DNA from: Macrosoma leucophasiata
Taxonomy: Eukaryota; Arthropoda; Insecta; Lepidoptera; Hedylidae
NCBI GenBank assembly: GCA_036365455.1
Contig: JAWQUS010000032.1
Span: forward strand, 11,540,001 to 11,604,000
Direction of reading: 5' to 3'
Length of the DNA stretch: 64,000 bases
Part shown: positions 49,601 to 53,130 of the stretch, piece after piece
How positions within the stretch are numbered: the first letter of the stretch is position 1
Layout: each line of letters begins with the position of its first letter
Notes under the pieces: generated by a model
What the model was told of the DNA's origin: nothing
Database searches by the model: none
What the model saw: the letters and a program-made list of their open reading frames with translations, nothing else
Position numbers and translations under genes: made by a program

Positions 49601-51995
49601 ATGTCTGTTATCTTAATTTGACCCAATGCCAACTTAATAAGCTTGAGCGCTTACAGAATGTATTCATTAGGTTCATATTTGGTCTTCGCAAATATGACCA
49701 TGTTTCCGAATATCGCAATAAGCTCAAGTGGCTCCCTATTCAGCATCGCCGGAATGTACATATACTTTCTCTTTTGTACTCAACGCTATTTAATCCTGCC
49801 AGTCCCAAATATTTAAGTGATTGCTTTGAATTTGCCCACCTCTCCCATTCCCGGTCACTTCGTTCCTCTGTAGCTCTGCGATTAAAAATTCCCTTGCATT
49901 CAAGTGATTTCTTTACTAAATCCTTTGCTGTCGAGGCCGTACGTTTATGGAACTCCTTGCCCTACACCATTAAACAAGCTCAGAGTATTGCATCGTTTAA
50001 ATACCAAGTTAAAGCTTGGTATTTAAACGATTTCCTTTCCTCTCTTCTTTAAATTCCTTGTGTCTGTTACTTTGTTCCTTTCTCCTTCGTTCGTCTGTTC
50101 ACTGTCCCTTGCTTCTTTAATTTATTGTCATATTGTTATGTGTTACTAGTTTAGTTTAGTTAGTACCTAGTGAATACCTTTTTAGTGTCGCGCACCCTAC
50201 TGCATTTTTTTTTTCTGTATTTCTTTTGATTGTTGGGTTGCCTGGAAGAAATCGCTCTTCTAGCGATAAGGCCGCCCATTGTCACATATGTCAAAATGTA
50301 TTCTTAACCGATGTACTTTTGGTGTGCAATAAAGTGTACTATTATTATTATTATTTTGTAATTACAGGTGAAATCAGTGTGCACTTTTGAGGGTAACAAC
50401 ACGTTGAAGCATTTGCAGAAAGCGGCTGATGGTCTAGAAGTGAGCTACATTCGGGAGTTTGGCCCTGAGGAAATGAAGGCTGTAAGTTACTACATTTACA
50501 TTCTCCTAATTTTGTATGGTTATACAAAATTACGGAGTAGGTAAAACAAGGCCGCCAGTTTCTTCTACTAGAGGCCAGGACCGATGAAAATCGATAATCA
50601 AGAAAGCAGATTGATAATTTTGATATATTATGTGATGACAATCTAAGAACGTATTAAGGAGTGGGTTTTCTTCTTATAGGTACTATGATTACATTAGTTA
50701 TATAATGGTTGAATAATGATTTTCTGAGGTTTACTTGAGCATATTTTATTAATCACTAGATGCCAGCTTGTGTTAATAATGAATAAATCTAGTGTGCCTA
50801 TTAAGAAAACTAGTTGCGATTCTGTGTGGTATTTTCCATGAGTAAGTAAGCAGGTAGTACCTATCGGTGTTTTTTGGCCACCTTCGTTTGTCACTGTTGT
50901 CTTTTAACCAAAAATAGATAATAAAGATATCGCAAGACCAAAAATCAAGAAGATAGTAAAGAACATTTTGTTATTGCAAATTGTACAAAGAACCTAAGTT
51001 ATTTTAAAGTAAACTATTTTTTTCTCATATGATTATAATTATTGCAATTTATTTTCATGAGTTTGATATTTAAATCCCGTTCGCATTTAACTTTCATTGG
51101 ATATCATAAAAAGAAGTAGTTCATACCTAGCCAACATCCCAACAGCAGCGCAGCGGTTAATCCGAAGACGATCGCCTGTGATTGTGATCTGGAGCAGCGT
51201 TTCCCATTTGATTTTTTTTTCAAATTAAAATACCGGGTCGCAACCTGCCTGCCTTGTTTTAGAAAATATTAGCTACTAGGTATCGATTCACGCCTAGTAA
51301 ATATTCAAAATAAATTGGTATCAGTTTACCATAAGGAATCAGCTTCGGTTTAAAAATATTAAGCGGGTCAGGAAGGGGCGGTGTGATAGTTACTGGGCCA
51401 TGGCAGAACAATGTTTGGGAAACACTGATCTAGAGTACCTACCTAGCCAGTCGACCAATGTCGGAAAAATCCTACCAATGTTATAAAACACACCTGTAGT
51501 ACTCGGCAAGAGTCGAGCATCGAGCTTGGGAAAGAGAAAATCGGCTAGTTACGACTTCGTAGAGCGTTATCTCTGTTGCACACTGCATACGTAAGCACTT
51601 AGGGCGAGATTCACAGACCGCACTACGACTTTACTTTCGAGCAAAGTACGCTTCGAACTGTCAAAACTCATACATTTCTGACAGTTCTAAGCATACTTTG
51701 CTCAAAGTAAAGTCGTAGTGCGGTCTGTGAATCTCGCACTTATAGTGGAGCATTGGTCAAAATCTCAAAATGTGGACAGCGTGCGAGAGAGATAACGGTC
51801 TACAAAGCCGAAAATAGTCGAAGTTTTTTTCCTAAGGTCGATGTGCACAGTACGGTCCCCACAGACCCCAGCAATATTCCTTGCTGGGGTCCGTTTATCT
51901 GTTTAATATGTGACATTAACCGTTTTTATTTCAATGTTTTCCAGGTAATGAAAGCCAACGACGTGACATGCACCCGAGTCTACAAAGTCCAATAA
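13578..51995 (+). CDS. FABP: Fatty acid-binding protein (FABP/CRABP-like), whole gene, 4 coding exons
   Basis: Joined exons 13578-13647, 49282-49448, 50368-50481 and 51945-51995 give 133 residues, the normal length of an intracellular lipid-binding protein. There is no signal peptide, so the product should be a cytosolic beta-barrel carrier of fatty acids or retinoids. The start MDFLGKKYKMTSSENFDEF fits the family signature (residues 6-23: K-x-Y-x-M-x4-N-F-D-x-F-M). The fatty-acid carboxylate site is present: Arg108 in YIREF, and Arg128 and Tyr130 in the C-terminal CTRVYKVQ. Intron positions (phase 1 after residue 23, then two phase 0) follow the classic FABP gene plan. All introns are GT-AG. 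No stop or frameshift is seen, so the gene looks functional. What is odd is intron 1, about 35.6 kb and packed with transposons. The exact ligand cannot be told from sequence. Confidence 0.96.
14696..14750. repeat. 24-bp perfect hairpin in FABP intron 1
   Basis: Arms 14696-14719 and 14727-14750 (TTTTCTTGCATTTTAATTCC and following) pair without mismatch around a 7-base loop. Confidence 0.8.
15227..15519. mobile_element. MITE with CATAGAGCAAC ends
   Basis: Starts CATAGAGCAACTCGGGCCAC and ends GCCCGTGTTGCTCTACG; the second layer of inverted repeats (GGACCGGAGGGGAGTAGCCA / GGCTACTGCCCTCCGGTCC) makes a fold-back. The interior CTATTATTACGAAACTCACA is shared with 18740 and 21890. Confidence 0.7.
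15520..16457. other. Intron 1 sequence without recognised genes
   Basis: A 93-residue minus-strand frame at 16174-16455 contains CPRCAKANFEVRVSL but no recognised domain. The frame 15622-15837 is likewise unsupported. Confidence 0.35.
16458..16560 (+). repeat. 290-bp SINE-like family, 3' fragment
   Basis: TCTGCATTTTGACCTCTTG, GATGTCTTTAGGCTGTGACC, ACTTAACATCCATGTGAACG: diverged 3' third of the family. Confidence 0.5.
16832..16880 (-). repeat. LINE 3' tail with (GAAATA)n
   Basis: AATAGAAATAGAAATAGAAA, then TAGAATAGAAAATATTTTTA. Short-unit tails followed by a reversed AATAAA-like segment are typical of CR1-like LINE 3' ends on the minus strand; the body, perhaps up to about 17040, is too decayed to read. 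Confidence 0.4.
17249..17364. mobile_element. MITE with CCCCCTTATTCATAAACG ends, internally deleted
   Basis: Same ends as the 1322 copy; the CCTGCACATTTGACAATGCA part is missing, giving 116 bp. Flanked by CTAT and TAGG. Confidence 0.75.
18222..18367. mobile_element. MITE with CCCCCTTATTCATAAACG ends
   Basis: 146 bp, ends CCCCCTTATTCATAAACG and CGTTTATGAATAAGGGGG, with TA on the left and TTAA on the right. Closest to the 33998 copy. Confidence 0.8.
18740..19010. mobile_element. MITE with CATAGAGCAAC ends
   Basis: ATAGAGCTACACCGGAGGGG to GTGGCCCGTGTTGCTCTATG; opposite orientation of the core relative to 15227. The 143-residue minus-strand frame across it is not a gene. Confidence 0.7.
19044..19150 (+). 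repeat. Degenerate copy of the same tRNA-derived SINE
   Basis: GACCTGGTTAGTCCCGCAGT, CACCCGGGACAAATATTTGC and TTTGTTTCGGATCTGGGTGT match the head and body of the copy at 36433. Box B is lost. Confidence 0.55.
19324..19494. mobile_element. hAT-type MITE with perfect 8-bp target duplication
   Basis: Ends CAGTGATTCACAAAGTGG and TTTGGAAACCTCTG; CTCTATAG at 19316-19323 and 19495-19502 is the 8-bp duplication expected for hAT. An internally deleted relative of the copies at 28447 and 54639. Confidence 0.8.
19503..20569. other. Intron 1 sequence without recognised genes
   Basis: Contains an inverted pair near 19520-19620 (ACATTCCGAGCTACGCGTCG, then GCGGAGTTCGGAATG) and a GCGCAATAATTGTGGCAGTT / TTGTGTAAACCAAAATTTGC inverted stretch at 20215-20300. 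Both look like decayed palindromic elements. Confidence 0.35.
20570..20910. mobile_element. Fold-back element, shorter relative of 5024-5688
   Basis: Left arm ATTATTTCGTACATCCAGAT, right arm ATCTGGATGAACGAAATAAT, then TCTGCAGTGGGATCCTAACC. 340 bp; the two arms are more diverged than at 5024. Confidence 0.6.
20986..21210 (-). repeat. tRNA-like SINE copy
   Basis: The tRNA-like part (21002-21076, minus strand) has the GACTTCA acceptor, box A TAGCTCAGTTGGAAGAGC and box B GAGTTCGAGTC. The TTTCTTTCCATTTTTCTTTA tail and the TTCACAAGCATGTGTTAATG segment follow at 21135-21205. One base is missing in the anticodon region compared with 696-771. Confidence 0.65.
21446..21620 (-). repeat. 290-bp SINE-like family, truncated copy
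   Basis: GGTGGCAAACAAGCATGCAG through GCAGCCTATAGACAGCC to ACAGGGCCGTACATT; its 5' half is missing. Confidence 0.6.
21890..22178. mobile_element. MITE with CATAGAGCAAC ends
   Basis: CATAGAGCAACACGGAGGGG to CCGAGTTGCTCTATG; interior GACAGGCATAGGCCCAC (reverse) and TTGTATCGGTAATAAACGCT as in the other copies. Confidence 0.7.
22255..22362 (-). repeat. 290-bp SINE-like family fragment
   Basis: AGAGACATCTACACAAAAAC, CAGAGGTCAATGCAAATGAG, ACCACGGGGTCATACAAA: central part of the family, diverged. Confidence 0.5.
22619..22890 (+). repeat. ACTAGCTGACCGGGCAAAC dispersed repeat
   Basis: AACTAGCTGACCGGGCAAAC, CCTTCCCTGGACTTCCAAAA, AATTAGCCGAATCGGTCCAC, TTTTATATATGTAGATATTA. Related in layout to the 4468 family. 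Confidence 0.55.
23341..24082 (-). mobile_element. Second Penelope-like insertion, short, with inverted terminal copy
   Basis: Flanked by the 12-bp direct repeat CGTTTTGTAATT (23329-23340 and 24083-24094). It begins with a 34-nt tail (23341-23374) matching the tail at 42715-42748, reversed, with one difference. A minus-strand copy follows (23375 to about 24026), and the right end (24027-24082) is a 56-bp inverted piece of the same terminus. This is the same plan as the 40319 insertion with a much shorter opposing copy. Confidence 0.85.
23501..24026 (-). pseudogene. Penelope-like GIY-YIG endonuclease relic
   Basis: Minus-strand sequence parallels the C-terminal part of the copies at 40474 and 41678 (GIYKL, SYIGQTKRAVSTRVKEH, the HIADKPNHYIRF region and RRLRNRWR). 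Relative to those copies it lacks the segment around 40640-40670 (the AIEIKKHPN region), so the frame is interrupted. No RT domain remains. Confidence 0.8.
24103..24139. repeat. 18-bp perfect palindrome beside a Penelope-like insertion
   Basis: AACTCAATTTAAGTATTT, one base, AAATACTTAAATTGAGTT. It begins 8 bases beyond the target duplication of the insertion at 23341-24082. Confidence 0.8.
24140..25438. other. AT-rich intron 1 stretch
   Basis: No gene or full repeat beyond the short copy at 24797. GGCATGGCAGGCATGGTGGC at 24645-24665 is a small direct repeat. Confidence 0.35.
24797..24846 (+). repeat. Short dispersed repeat AACCGACTTCGAAAAAAGGAGG
   Basis: Matches 9330-9383 in reverse over about 45 bp. 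Confidence 0.5.
25439..25550 (-). repeat. 290-bp SINE-like family, truncated copy
   Basis: CAGTGCAGTTCACATTGATG, GCTGCAGCCTATAGACACAT, ATGCAGATGCGTTGCCAACC; then replaced by a tRNA-like SINE head. Confidence 0.55.
25551..25610 (+). repeat. tRNA-like SINE head inside a 290-bp-family copy
   Basis: TTGTCCAGCAGTGTGTGACG and GTGGCAGGTTCAAACTCTGC match the head of the 36433 SINE with a mutated box B. It directly follows a truncated 290-bp-family copy at 25439. Confidence 0.45.
25611..26344. other. AT-rich intron 1 stretch
   Basis: Only a GGCGGCTCGCCCCGACTTCG fragment (26195-26220) of the CGGCTTCGCCCGCG repeat type is noticed. Confidence 0.35.
26345..26620 (+). repeat. Relative of the 3600-4022 repeat
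   Basis: CTATACAAATAAATAAAATT, ACAATTTTCGTCTGTCTGTC, GGGAACGGCTTTACGGATTT, GATGGGACTTTCACTGGCAG, and CCACTTTCAAAGAGAATCGG. It lacks the terminal inverted repeat. Confidence 0.5.
27120..28381 (-). mobile_element. mariner-type (Tc1/mariner) transposon
   Basis: A 1,262-bp element with terminal inverted repeats GGTTGGGGAAAAAGT at both ends (27122 on and, reversed, to 28381), lying between TA dinucleotides at 27118-27119 and 28382-28383. The left end has two extra T bases relative to the right. Size, ends and the internal transposase all fit the mariner family. It is inserted antisense in FABP intron 1. Confidence 0.9.
27192..28202 (-). pseudogene. mariner transposase, D,D34D type, inactivated
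   Basis: It starts MSESNEEIRYILKFYYKKGK (helix-turn-helix region, with VRVAQIWFKRFQSGNFD). An in-frame TGA at 27951-27953 follows EKVEQDRH, where a short stretch also seems to be missing. It continues to IDHKTVLAHLKKAGY, WVPHELT, TGDEKWITYDK (first Asp), VFHYDNARPHTS (second Asp) and HPPYSPDLAPSDFHLF (third Asp). Near 27262 one T appears lost, so the last 20 or so residues (RWQKVIEQNGTY) fall in another frame. Two lesions in an otherwise full-length transposase of about 340 residues make it dead but fairly young. Confidence 0.9.
28447..28776. mobile_element. hAT-type MITE
   Basis: Ends CAGAGGTTCCTAAACTATTT and CACTTTGGGAATCACTG; interior rich in GACCCC motifs, with no coding. Flanking GTTCAGAT/AGTTAGAT is a decayed 8-bp duplication. 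Confidence 0.75.
29199..29465 (+). repeat. 290-bp SINE-like family copy
   Basis: ACTGGTGGTAGAGCTCCAGT to ACCACTTCCATTACAT, slightly shortened in the middle (GTGTGGGCTGCAGTCATCAC). Confidence 0.7.
29475..31204. other. Intron 1 stretch with one partial SINE-like copy
   Basis: Apart from 30045-30210 and a GTGCATGTATGAAGAAAATG fragment of the RTE-type end (29520-29550), only AT-rich sequence is seen; a decayed tRNA-like copy may lie at 30975-31135. Confidence 0.35.
30045..30210 (-). repeat. 290-bp SINE-like family, partial copy
   Basis: AACCGGAGGTCTAAATGCAA, GACACAATAGTGATGAACAC, TACCGTTTGGTGGCAGATGG; both ends lost. Confidence 0.5.
31205..31370 (+). repeat. GACTTCGTCCGCG dispersed repeat, interrupted
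   Basis: ACTAGTTTTTGCCTGCGACT, TTGTAGCCTATATGTTATTT, TCAAATCCGTCCAGTAGTTT, CATACATCCATCCGTCC; cut at its end by the SINE-like copy at 31371. Same family as 4468. Confidence 0.6.
31371..31653 (-). repeat. 290-bp SINE-like family copy inserted in another repeat
   Basis: Full-length from a T tract to CTCTACCACCAGT. It interrupts the end of the GACTTCGTCCGCG repeat at 31205; CCATAT occurs on both sides and may be a short target duplication. Confidence 0.7.
31654..33997. other. Intron 1 stretch, mostly AT-rich
   Basis: Besides the tRNA-like relic at 32236-32405, a GC-richer patch at 33280-33560 holds an unrecognised 67-residue frame (NETVCWDCHRPDPVACGDNC). No splice or domain support. Confidence 0.35.
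32236..32405 (+). repeat. Degenerate tRNA-like SINE copy
   Basis: Recognisable blocks: CTCAATTGGAAGAGCGGCTG, GACTAGATT, GGGATCAAGGCCCGCCTGAA, and the AATTTTCTTTT end. Box B is mutated. Older than the copies at 696 and 54273. Confidence 0.5.
33998..34141. mobile_element. MITE with CCCCCTTATTCATAAACG ends
   Basis: 144 bp with perfect 18-bp ends and the shared core CTATCCTGCACATTAGACAA. Palindromic over about 50 bp each side. Confidence 0.8.
34463..34536. repeat. Long imperfect palindrome
   Basis: Arms of about 33 bp (AATGTAAAATTTTACATCCT on the left, its reverse on the right) with two or three mismatches; each arm itself contains TGTAAAATTTTACA. Confidence 0.75.
35005..35275 (+). repeat. 210-270-bp dispersed repeat (CCACTAGTG/ACTACCGCC family)
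   Basis: GAATTCTTCCACTAGTGCAG, CGCGGGATGGGCAGCAGCGT, CCCGCGAAAAAACTACCGCC, GCGTGGCGATTATGGCATAT. Shared with 58547-58790 (same strand) and 37385-37560 (reverse). Confidence 0.6.
35276..36333. other. AT-rich stretch with a local duplication
   Basis: AGAGATTTATGGAAAAATAA (35430) with AACATGGATTTGTTCAAAAG (35470) recurs as AAAGATTTATGGAATAATAA (35626) with AAAGATGGATTTCTTCAAAA (35663): a diverged 195-bp tandem duplication. No gene. Confidence 0.5.
36334..36730 (+). repeat. 290-bp SINE-like family copy interrupted by a tRNA-derived SINE
   Basis: GTGTTCCGGTTAGATGGTTA to GTCTGCATTTTGAATGG (36334-36430), then after the inserted SINE GTGTAGGTGTCTATAGGCTG, ACTTAACATCTATGTGAACT and an oligo(A) end (36656-36736). 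Confidence 0.65.
36433..36655 (+). repeat. tRNA-derived SINE inserted into another repeat
   Basis: The tRNA-like head (36437-36511) has GACCCAGTTGGTCCAGCGGT and GCGGGTTCGATCCGCGC (perfect T arm) and is followed by the body TTTGTTTCGGGTCTGGGTGT, CAACGGCACCCACGACAC and TTATTTATTATTATTTATTT. It splits a copy of the 290-bp SINE-like family (36334-36432 and 36656-36730). Confidence 0.7.
37005..37268. repeat. Dispersed repeat with GAGCGTTATCTCT inverted pair
   Basis: TAGAGCGTTATCTCTGCTGC and GAGATAACGCTCTGCAGA are inverted; CAAGAAATAATGCACATCGA and TCGATTATTATTTCTTG form the outer pair. Unsplit version of the repeat at 51505-51850. Confidence 0.55.
37385..37560 (-). repeat. Copy of the CCACTAGTG/ACTACCGCC family
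   Basis: Reverse orientation: ACCGTAATCGTCACGCTTGG, TTGGCGGTAGTATTATCGTG, GGACGTTGCTTCCCATCCCG, CGGTGGAATTCTCCTCCAC. Confidence 0.55.
37643..37962 (+). repeat. Relative of the 3600-4022 repeat with terminal inverted repeat
   Basis: CTATACAAATAAATAAAATT, GGGAACGGCGGGACAGATTT, then ACTAGCTTCGCCCACGACTT pairing with AAGTCGCGGGGCCAGCTAGT (37940-37959). Confidence 0.5.
38690..39058 (+). repeat. 5S rRNA-like SINE with ATT tail
   Basis: The head 38712-38776 (GATCTGCTCGGTTAAGCACT, ACGGGCGCGGTCGGG, TGATGGGTGACCGC) resembles the 5S rRNA internal promoter (box A AAGCTAAGCAG, box C GGATGGGAGACC). The body has GTTTCCGTGCTTCGGAGGGC, ACGTTAAGCCGTCGGTCCCG and GCCCAGCAGTGGGACGTATA, then an ATT microsatellite. 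ATTATTATTTA occurs on both sides, possibly the target duplication. Confidence 0.7.
39325..39474 (+). repeat. 290-bp SINE-like family, 3' half
   Basis: CACGGCTCTGTAATTTCCGG to TCTATAGGCTGCAGTCATCA, then CCATTACATAAAAAAAAA. Confidence 0.6.
40109..40246. mobile_element. Palindromic MITE (GCGAGATTCACAGACCGC family), TTA duplication
   Basis: Long inverted arms (GTGAGATTCACAAACCGCAC ... GTGCGGTCTGTGAATCTCGC) pair over about 60 bp each. TTA on both sides (40106, 40247). Confidence 0.75.
40474..41674 (-). pseudogene. Penelope-like reverse transcriptase/GIY-YIG endonuclease, 5'-truncated (left copy)
   Basis: Open from the inversion junction to a stop at 40474, about 400 residues. In order: RT segment (YLQIDGVAMGSPVSPIVADI), the catalytic YVDD in RIYKRYVDDTFTI, a linker, then the GIY-YIG nuclease domain (SGIYKLDCDCGLSYIGQTKR, EHIADVKNRR) and a C-terminal RRLRNRWR. 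RT motifs upstream of the GSP segment are absent, so it cannot move by itself. The open frame extends past the junction into antisense sequence of the other copy (41675-41751); those first residues are not native. No internal stop is seen, which suggests a recent insertion. Confidence 0.88.
41678..42559 (+). pseudogene. Penelope-like GIY-YIG endonuclease part, 5'-truncated (right copy)
   Basis: Encodes about 293 residues beginning FTMELEQDNKLAFLDTLLIR and running through the linker and the GIY-YIG domain (GIYKLDCDCGLSYIG) to RRLRNRWR. Its protein is identical to the matching part of the left copy. It lacks the RT active site (no YVDD). The stop is followed by the shared 3' terminal sequence with GCGACCGAAACGTCGGG and the 34-nt tail. 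Confidence 0.88.
43044..43186 (+). mobile_element. Small element related to Penelope-like termini
   Basis: A 143-bp unit with 23-bp inverted ends (GAAATTATATTTGCGGATTTT at 43044 and its reverse at 43164-43186). The core GACCACGGTAGCTGGAAAGC continues as GACCGAAACGTGGGG. The Penelope-like termini at 40400 and 42640 share the signature CCACGG-AGCTG-AAAGCGACCGAAACGT, so this is probably a solo terminus of a related family. Confidence 0.6.
43387..43418. repeat. 14-bp hairpin GTCCGTTCAGTTAC
   Basis: Perfect arms 43387-43400 and 43405-43418 with a CGCA loop, in a GC-richer spot of intron 1. Confidence 0.65.
44878..44975 (-). repeat. RTE-type LINE 3' terminal fragment
   Basis: Reverse of the family: CTTCACGCCAGGTCCCTAAC, GGGGTAGGCAGAGAGTGTAG, AGCGCCAGATGTCCCAGTCC. 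Confidence 0.6.
45022..45112 (+). repeat. tRNA-like sequence, variant family
   Basis: GACCTCTGTAGCTTAGAGGT, AAGCGGCTGGACTG, GCACGTTCGATTCCTGC and a GAAGTC end make a cloverleaf-like order with box A and box B, followed by the same CAAATTTTTCTTTCCCATTT tail as the 696 family. Confidence 0.55.
45113..46339. other. Intron 1 stretch with an exon-like motif
   Basis: ATCTATTACAG|CAATTGCGATGGAAGATG ... CACGCC|GTAAGGG (about 45622-45691) looks like a small exon encoding MEDVCSANFSKFAKQKPAR, but phase and neighbours give no support. The rest is AT-rich. Confidence 0.3.
46340..46628 (+). other. GC-rich sequence 5' of the tandem units
   Basis: Compositionally like the tandem units that follow, and probably the start of the same non-LTR element. 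The open frame at 46378 (VSSDTTPYHHLEFLRENW) is not recognised. Confidence 0.4.
46629..47620 (+). repeat. Two 496-bp tandem units upstream of a LINE fragment
   Basis: GGGGAAGCCCGCTCCGAGCT starts at 46629 and again at 47125, and the two units agree base for base apart from a few changes (for example CCGCCG/CCGCTG near 46985/47481). The homology stops at 47620, where LINE coding sequence begins. Tandem GC-rich monomers before a non-LTR ORF look like a repeated 5' UTR/promoter, but an in-place duplication is also possible. The open frames across the units (116 residues) are probably not proteins. Confidence 0.85.
47621..48240 (+). pseudogene. Non-LTR retrotransposon C-terminal fragment (R2/R4-like restriction-type endonuclease end)
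   Basis: The frame from 47621 reads FGILKWTQTELDGLDRRVRS, HLPRSSVMRLYIPRKCGGRG and KTLHNREVCNLREYF, the RT-to-endonuclease linker typical of R2/R4/Dong-type LINEs. A frameshift near 47985 moves the sequence to the next frame: LHGPDVDFLASVAWLRFGD and CLACHRPGESIRHIVSSY (a degenerate CxxC...H knuckle), then LHRHNQV. The catalytic RT core is missing and coding ends near 48240. The clade is my inference from motif style. Confidence 0.7.
48345..48700 (-). repeat. 5S rRNA-like SINE, second copy, opposite strand
   Basis: The reverse of the 38690 element with about 85-90% agreement: ATTATTATTCC tail at 48345, GGCACGAGTCTCTCCCC, CGGTTGCTATCGATAGATAG, TCCGTGCTTCGGAGGGCACG, then the 5S-like head near 48605-48670. 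It lies just before FABP exon 2. Confidence 0.7.
49282..49448 (+). CDS. FABP: FABP coding exon 2
   Basis: The acceptor is CTCTTCCAG|GC and the donor AAG|GTACCT. It encodes residues 24-79: the helix-turn-helix lid (GVGLITRKAANAV) followed by beta strands (VELRQDGDQYVLV, TFKTTEVKFKPGEEFDEE). The 167-base length and phase 1 to 0 are those of the conserved second exon of FABP genes. It is GC-richer than the repeats around it and has no lesion. Confidence 0.96.
49555..50356 (+). mobile_element. CR1-like LINE 3' end inside FABP intron 2
   Basis: A 5'-truncated sense-strand insertion. The coding tail (about 49567-50052) reads LLFPILDHADVCYLN, LNKLERLQNVFIRFIFGLRK, KWLPIQHRRNVHILSLLY, then FAVEAVRLWNSLPYTIK and a stop at 50052. 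The 3' UTR contains GGTTGCCTGGAAGAAATCGC and AATAAA at 50328-50333, and ends in an ATT microsatellite (50339-50355). It carries no stop inside the remaining ORF. Assignment to CR1-like (rather than Jockey-like) rests on the short-repeat tail. Confidence 0.75.
49567..50052 (+). pseudogene. LINE reverse transcriptase C-terminal domain fragment
   Basis: About 161 residues of the region downstream of the RT fingers/palm, beginning HSLLFPILDHADVCYLN. Conserved signposts are the ERLQNVFIRFIFG block, WLPIQHRRN and the terminal VRLWNSLP. The open frame is intact, but the catalytic motifs (e.g. the YADD box) lie in the missing 5' part. Confidence 0.7.
50368..50481 (+). CDS. FABP: FABP coding exon 3
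   Basis: The acceptor is GTAATTACAG|GTG and the donor GCT|GTAAGT. It is 114 bases, residues 80-117, phase 0 on both sides. It carries Arg108 (YIREFGPEEM), equivalent to Arg106 of vertebrate FABPs. The acceptor has a weak pyrimidine tract, because a LINE 3' tail made of ATT repeats ends only about 12 bases upstream. Confidence 0.95.
50482..51504 (+). other. FABP: FABP intron 3, first part
   Basis: Starts GTAAGT. AT-rich, no coding. The second part of the intron holds the nested MITE (51505-51850) and ends ATGTTTTCCAG at 51944. Confidence 0.6.
51505..51850. repeat. Dispersed repeat in FABP intron 3, split by a MITE
   Basis: TAGAGCGTTATCTCTGTTGC, CACTGCATACGTAAGCACTT, then the MITE 51602-51739, then GGTCAAAATCTCAAAATGTG, GAGAGAGATAACGGTCTACA. 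Aligns with 37085-37240. Confidence 0.55.
51602..51739. mobile_element. Palindromic MITE in FABP intron 3, nested in an older repeat
   Basis: Same family as 40109: GGGCGAGATTCACAGACCGC to GCGGTCTGTGAATCTCGCAC, TTA on both sides (51599, 51740). It splits the repeat 51505-51850, whose unsplit version is at 37010-37265. Confidence 0.8.
51945..51995 (+). CDS. FABP: FABP coding exon 4 with stop codon
   Basis: The acceptor is ATGTTTTCCAG|GTA. It encodes residues 118-133, VMKANDVTCTRVYKVQ, then TAA. The R-V-Y motif (Arg128, Tyr130) is the conserved ligand-carboxylate pair of the family. The stop codon lies inside an AATAAA hexamer, but a better-placed polyadenylation signal lies 250 bases downstream. 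Confidence 0.95.
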   Translation, partial: VMKANDVTCTRVYKVQ

Positions 51996-52275
51996 ATATA
52001 TGCCTAAGCTTGAAAAGACTGCAGGGCTGCGCCCTCAAACTGTCCTATATTATTTTATATACCTATCTAGCACAACTATTTTTCATAATATAATTTTAGG
52101 TATTGTTTGCTTACGAGAGATATCTACTTTGGTGTAACATCAGAGAGTGATTACGAAATTACGTAAGTGCGTGTATTGCCAAAGTTAGGATTATGGTTGG
52201 AAAAACGTCTTACAGCTGTTGTATAAGTTTTTCGATGCATATTTAAAAAATAAATAGTTTTTTATGTAAAAGTGT
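51996..52275 (+). promoter_or_regulatory. FABP: FABP 3' UTR with polyadenylation signal
   Basis: Repeat-free sequence after the FABP stop codon. AATAAA at 52249-52254 is followed by a T/GT-rich stretch (GTTTTTTATG, then GTGTCGTTTTATTG), as expected for a cleavage site around 52270. An AATAAA overlapping the stop codon (51991-51996) is too early to be likely. Confidence 0.6.
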
Positions 52276-52736
52276 CGTTTTATTGAAACAACTAGCTGTG
52301 CTCAACTTACGAACCCGATTCAGTTTTGCACAGGTGAAGATCGGGGCTAAATATCTGTGCCAAGGGGCTGTTCAAGTATTACGTGAGCAGATTTGTTAGT
52401 TTACACCCCCACCCCCCATGTCAGTAAAAGTAAGCGAAGCTTTAACCCCCCTCCCCCATGTTTACCTAAACCTTGTGATATGCATTTTTCTCCGATTTTT
52501 CAGTATCCCGTTTTTTTTTAAATTCATGAATATCTATGCCATAACGCTTACGCTATGTATATTCATTTAAACTAACTTTATTCATCCATTCCCAAAAACA
52601 ATGTTTCTTTTCAAACAGGCAATGTGTGGGTTGCCTGTGAACAAGAGTAAATAACTACTGATGACGTTATCACCGTCTAGACCCCTCCTTCCCCAATGTC
52701 ATCAAATATAAGAAATGCAAATACTCCCCCGCCCCC
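52276..52736. other. Intergenic sequence after FABP
   Basis: Three CCCC-rich runs (ACACCCCCACCCCCCATG, ACCCCCCTCCCCCATG, ACCCCTCCTTCCCCAATG) in about 300 bp suggest a decayed repeat. No gene. Confidence 0.35.
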
Positions 52737-52815
52737 ATAGAGCAACACGAGCCACCGGCCGCGGCGGACTGGAGGGGAGTAGCATTTATTACCGATGCAA
52801 AACTGTCATTTTTCA
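52737..52815. mobile_element. CATAGAGCAAC MITE fragment
   Basis: CATAGAGCAACACGAGCCAC, CGGCCGCGGCGGACTGGAGG, GGAGTAGCATTTATTACCGA; then unrelated sequence. Lies 0.7 kb beyond the FABP stop codon. A smaller piece (GGACCGGAGCCGCCGCGACC to TCCTCTATG) is at 55275-55319. Confidence 0.6.
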
Positions 52816-52984
52816 GGTGACTTGTCTCACTCACACAGGGTCACTGTCACCTACAAACATTTGCAACACCAACGCCATTTTTGAAAAATGTTTTTATGCA
52901 GCACCGAGGAAACATCTCAGTGAGCAGTTCGTTCCATGCATAGTTGAGCGCTGCCAGGTGTCCAGTTGGTGAAGGTGGAACTTC

Positions 52985-53130
52985 TTTACTCGGCGGATAC
53001 TGCAGTGTAGGAAATGAGACGTTATCGACACCATATCCTCGTGTGTGAGTATGAGTCCCAATTTCTCCTACCCGACGACCGAGCTCCAGCTACCGTGGTC
53101 ACGGGTTTAGTGGTGGTTTTATCCCTTCCA
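52985..53130 (-). mobile_element. Related Penelope-type terminal fragment
   Basis: On the minus strand: CCCGTGACCACGGTAGCTGG, then AGCTCGGTCGTCGGGTAGGAG. It shares the GACCACGGTAGCTGGA core with the element at 43044 and is about 95% alike over its centre to the copy at 53680-53805. Confidence 0.5.
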
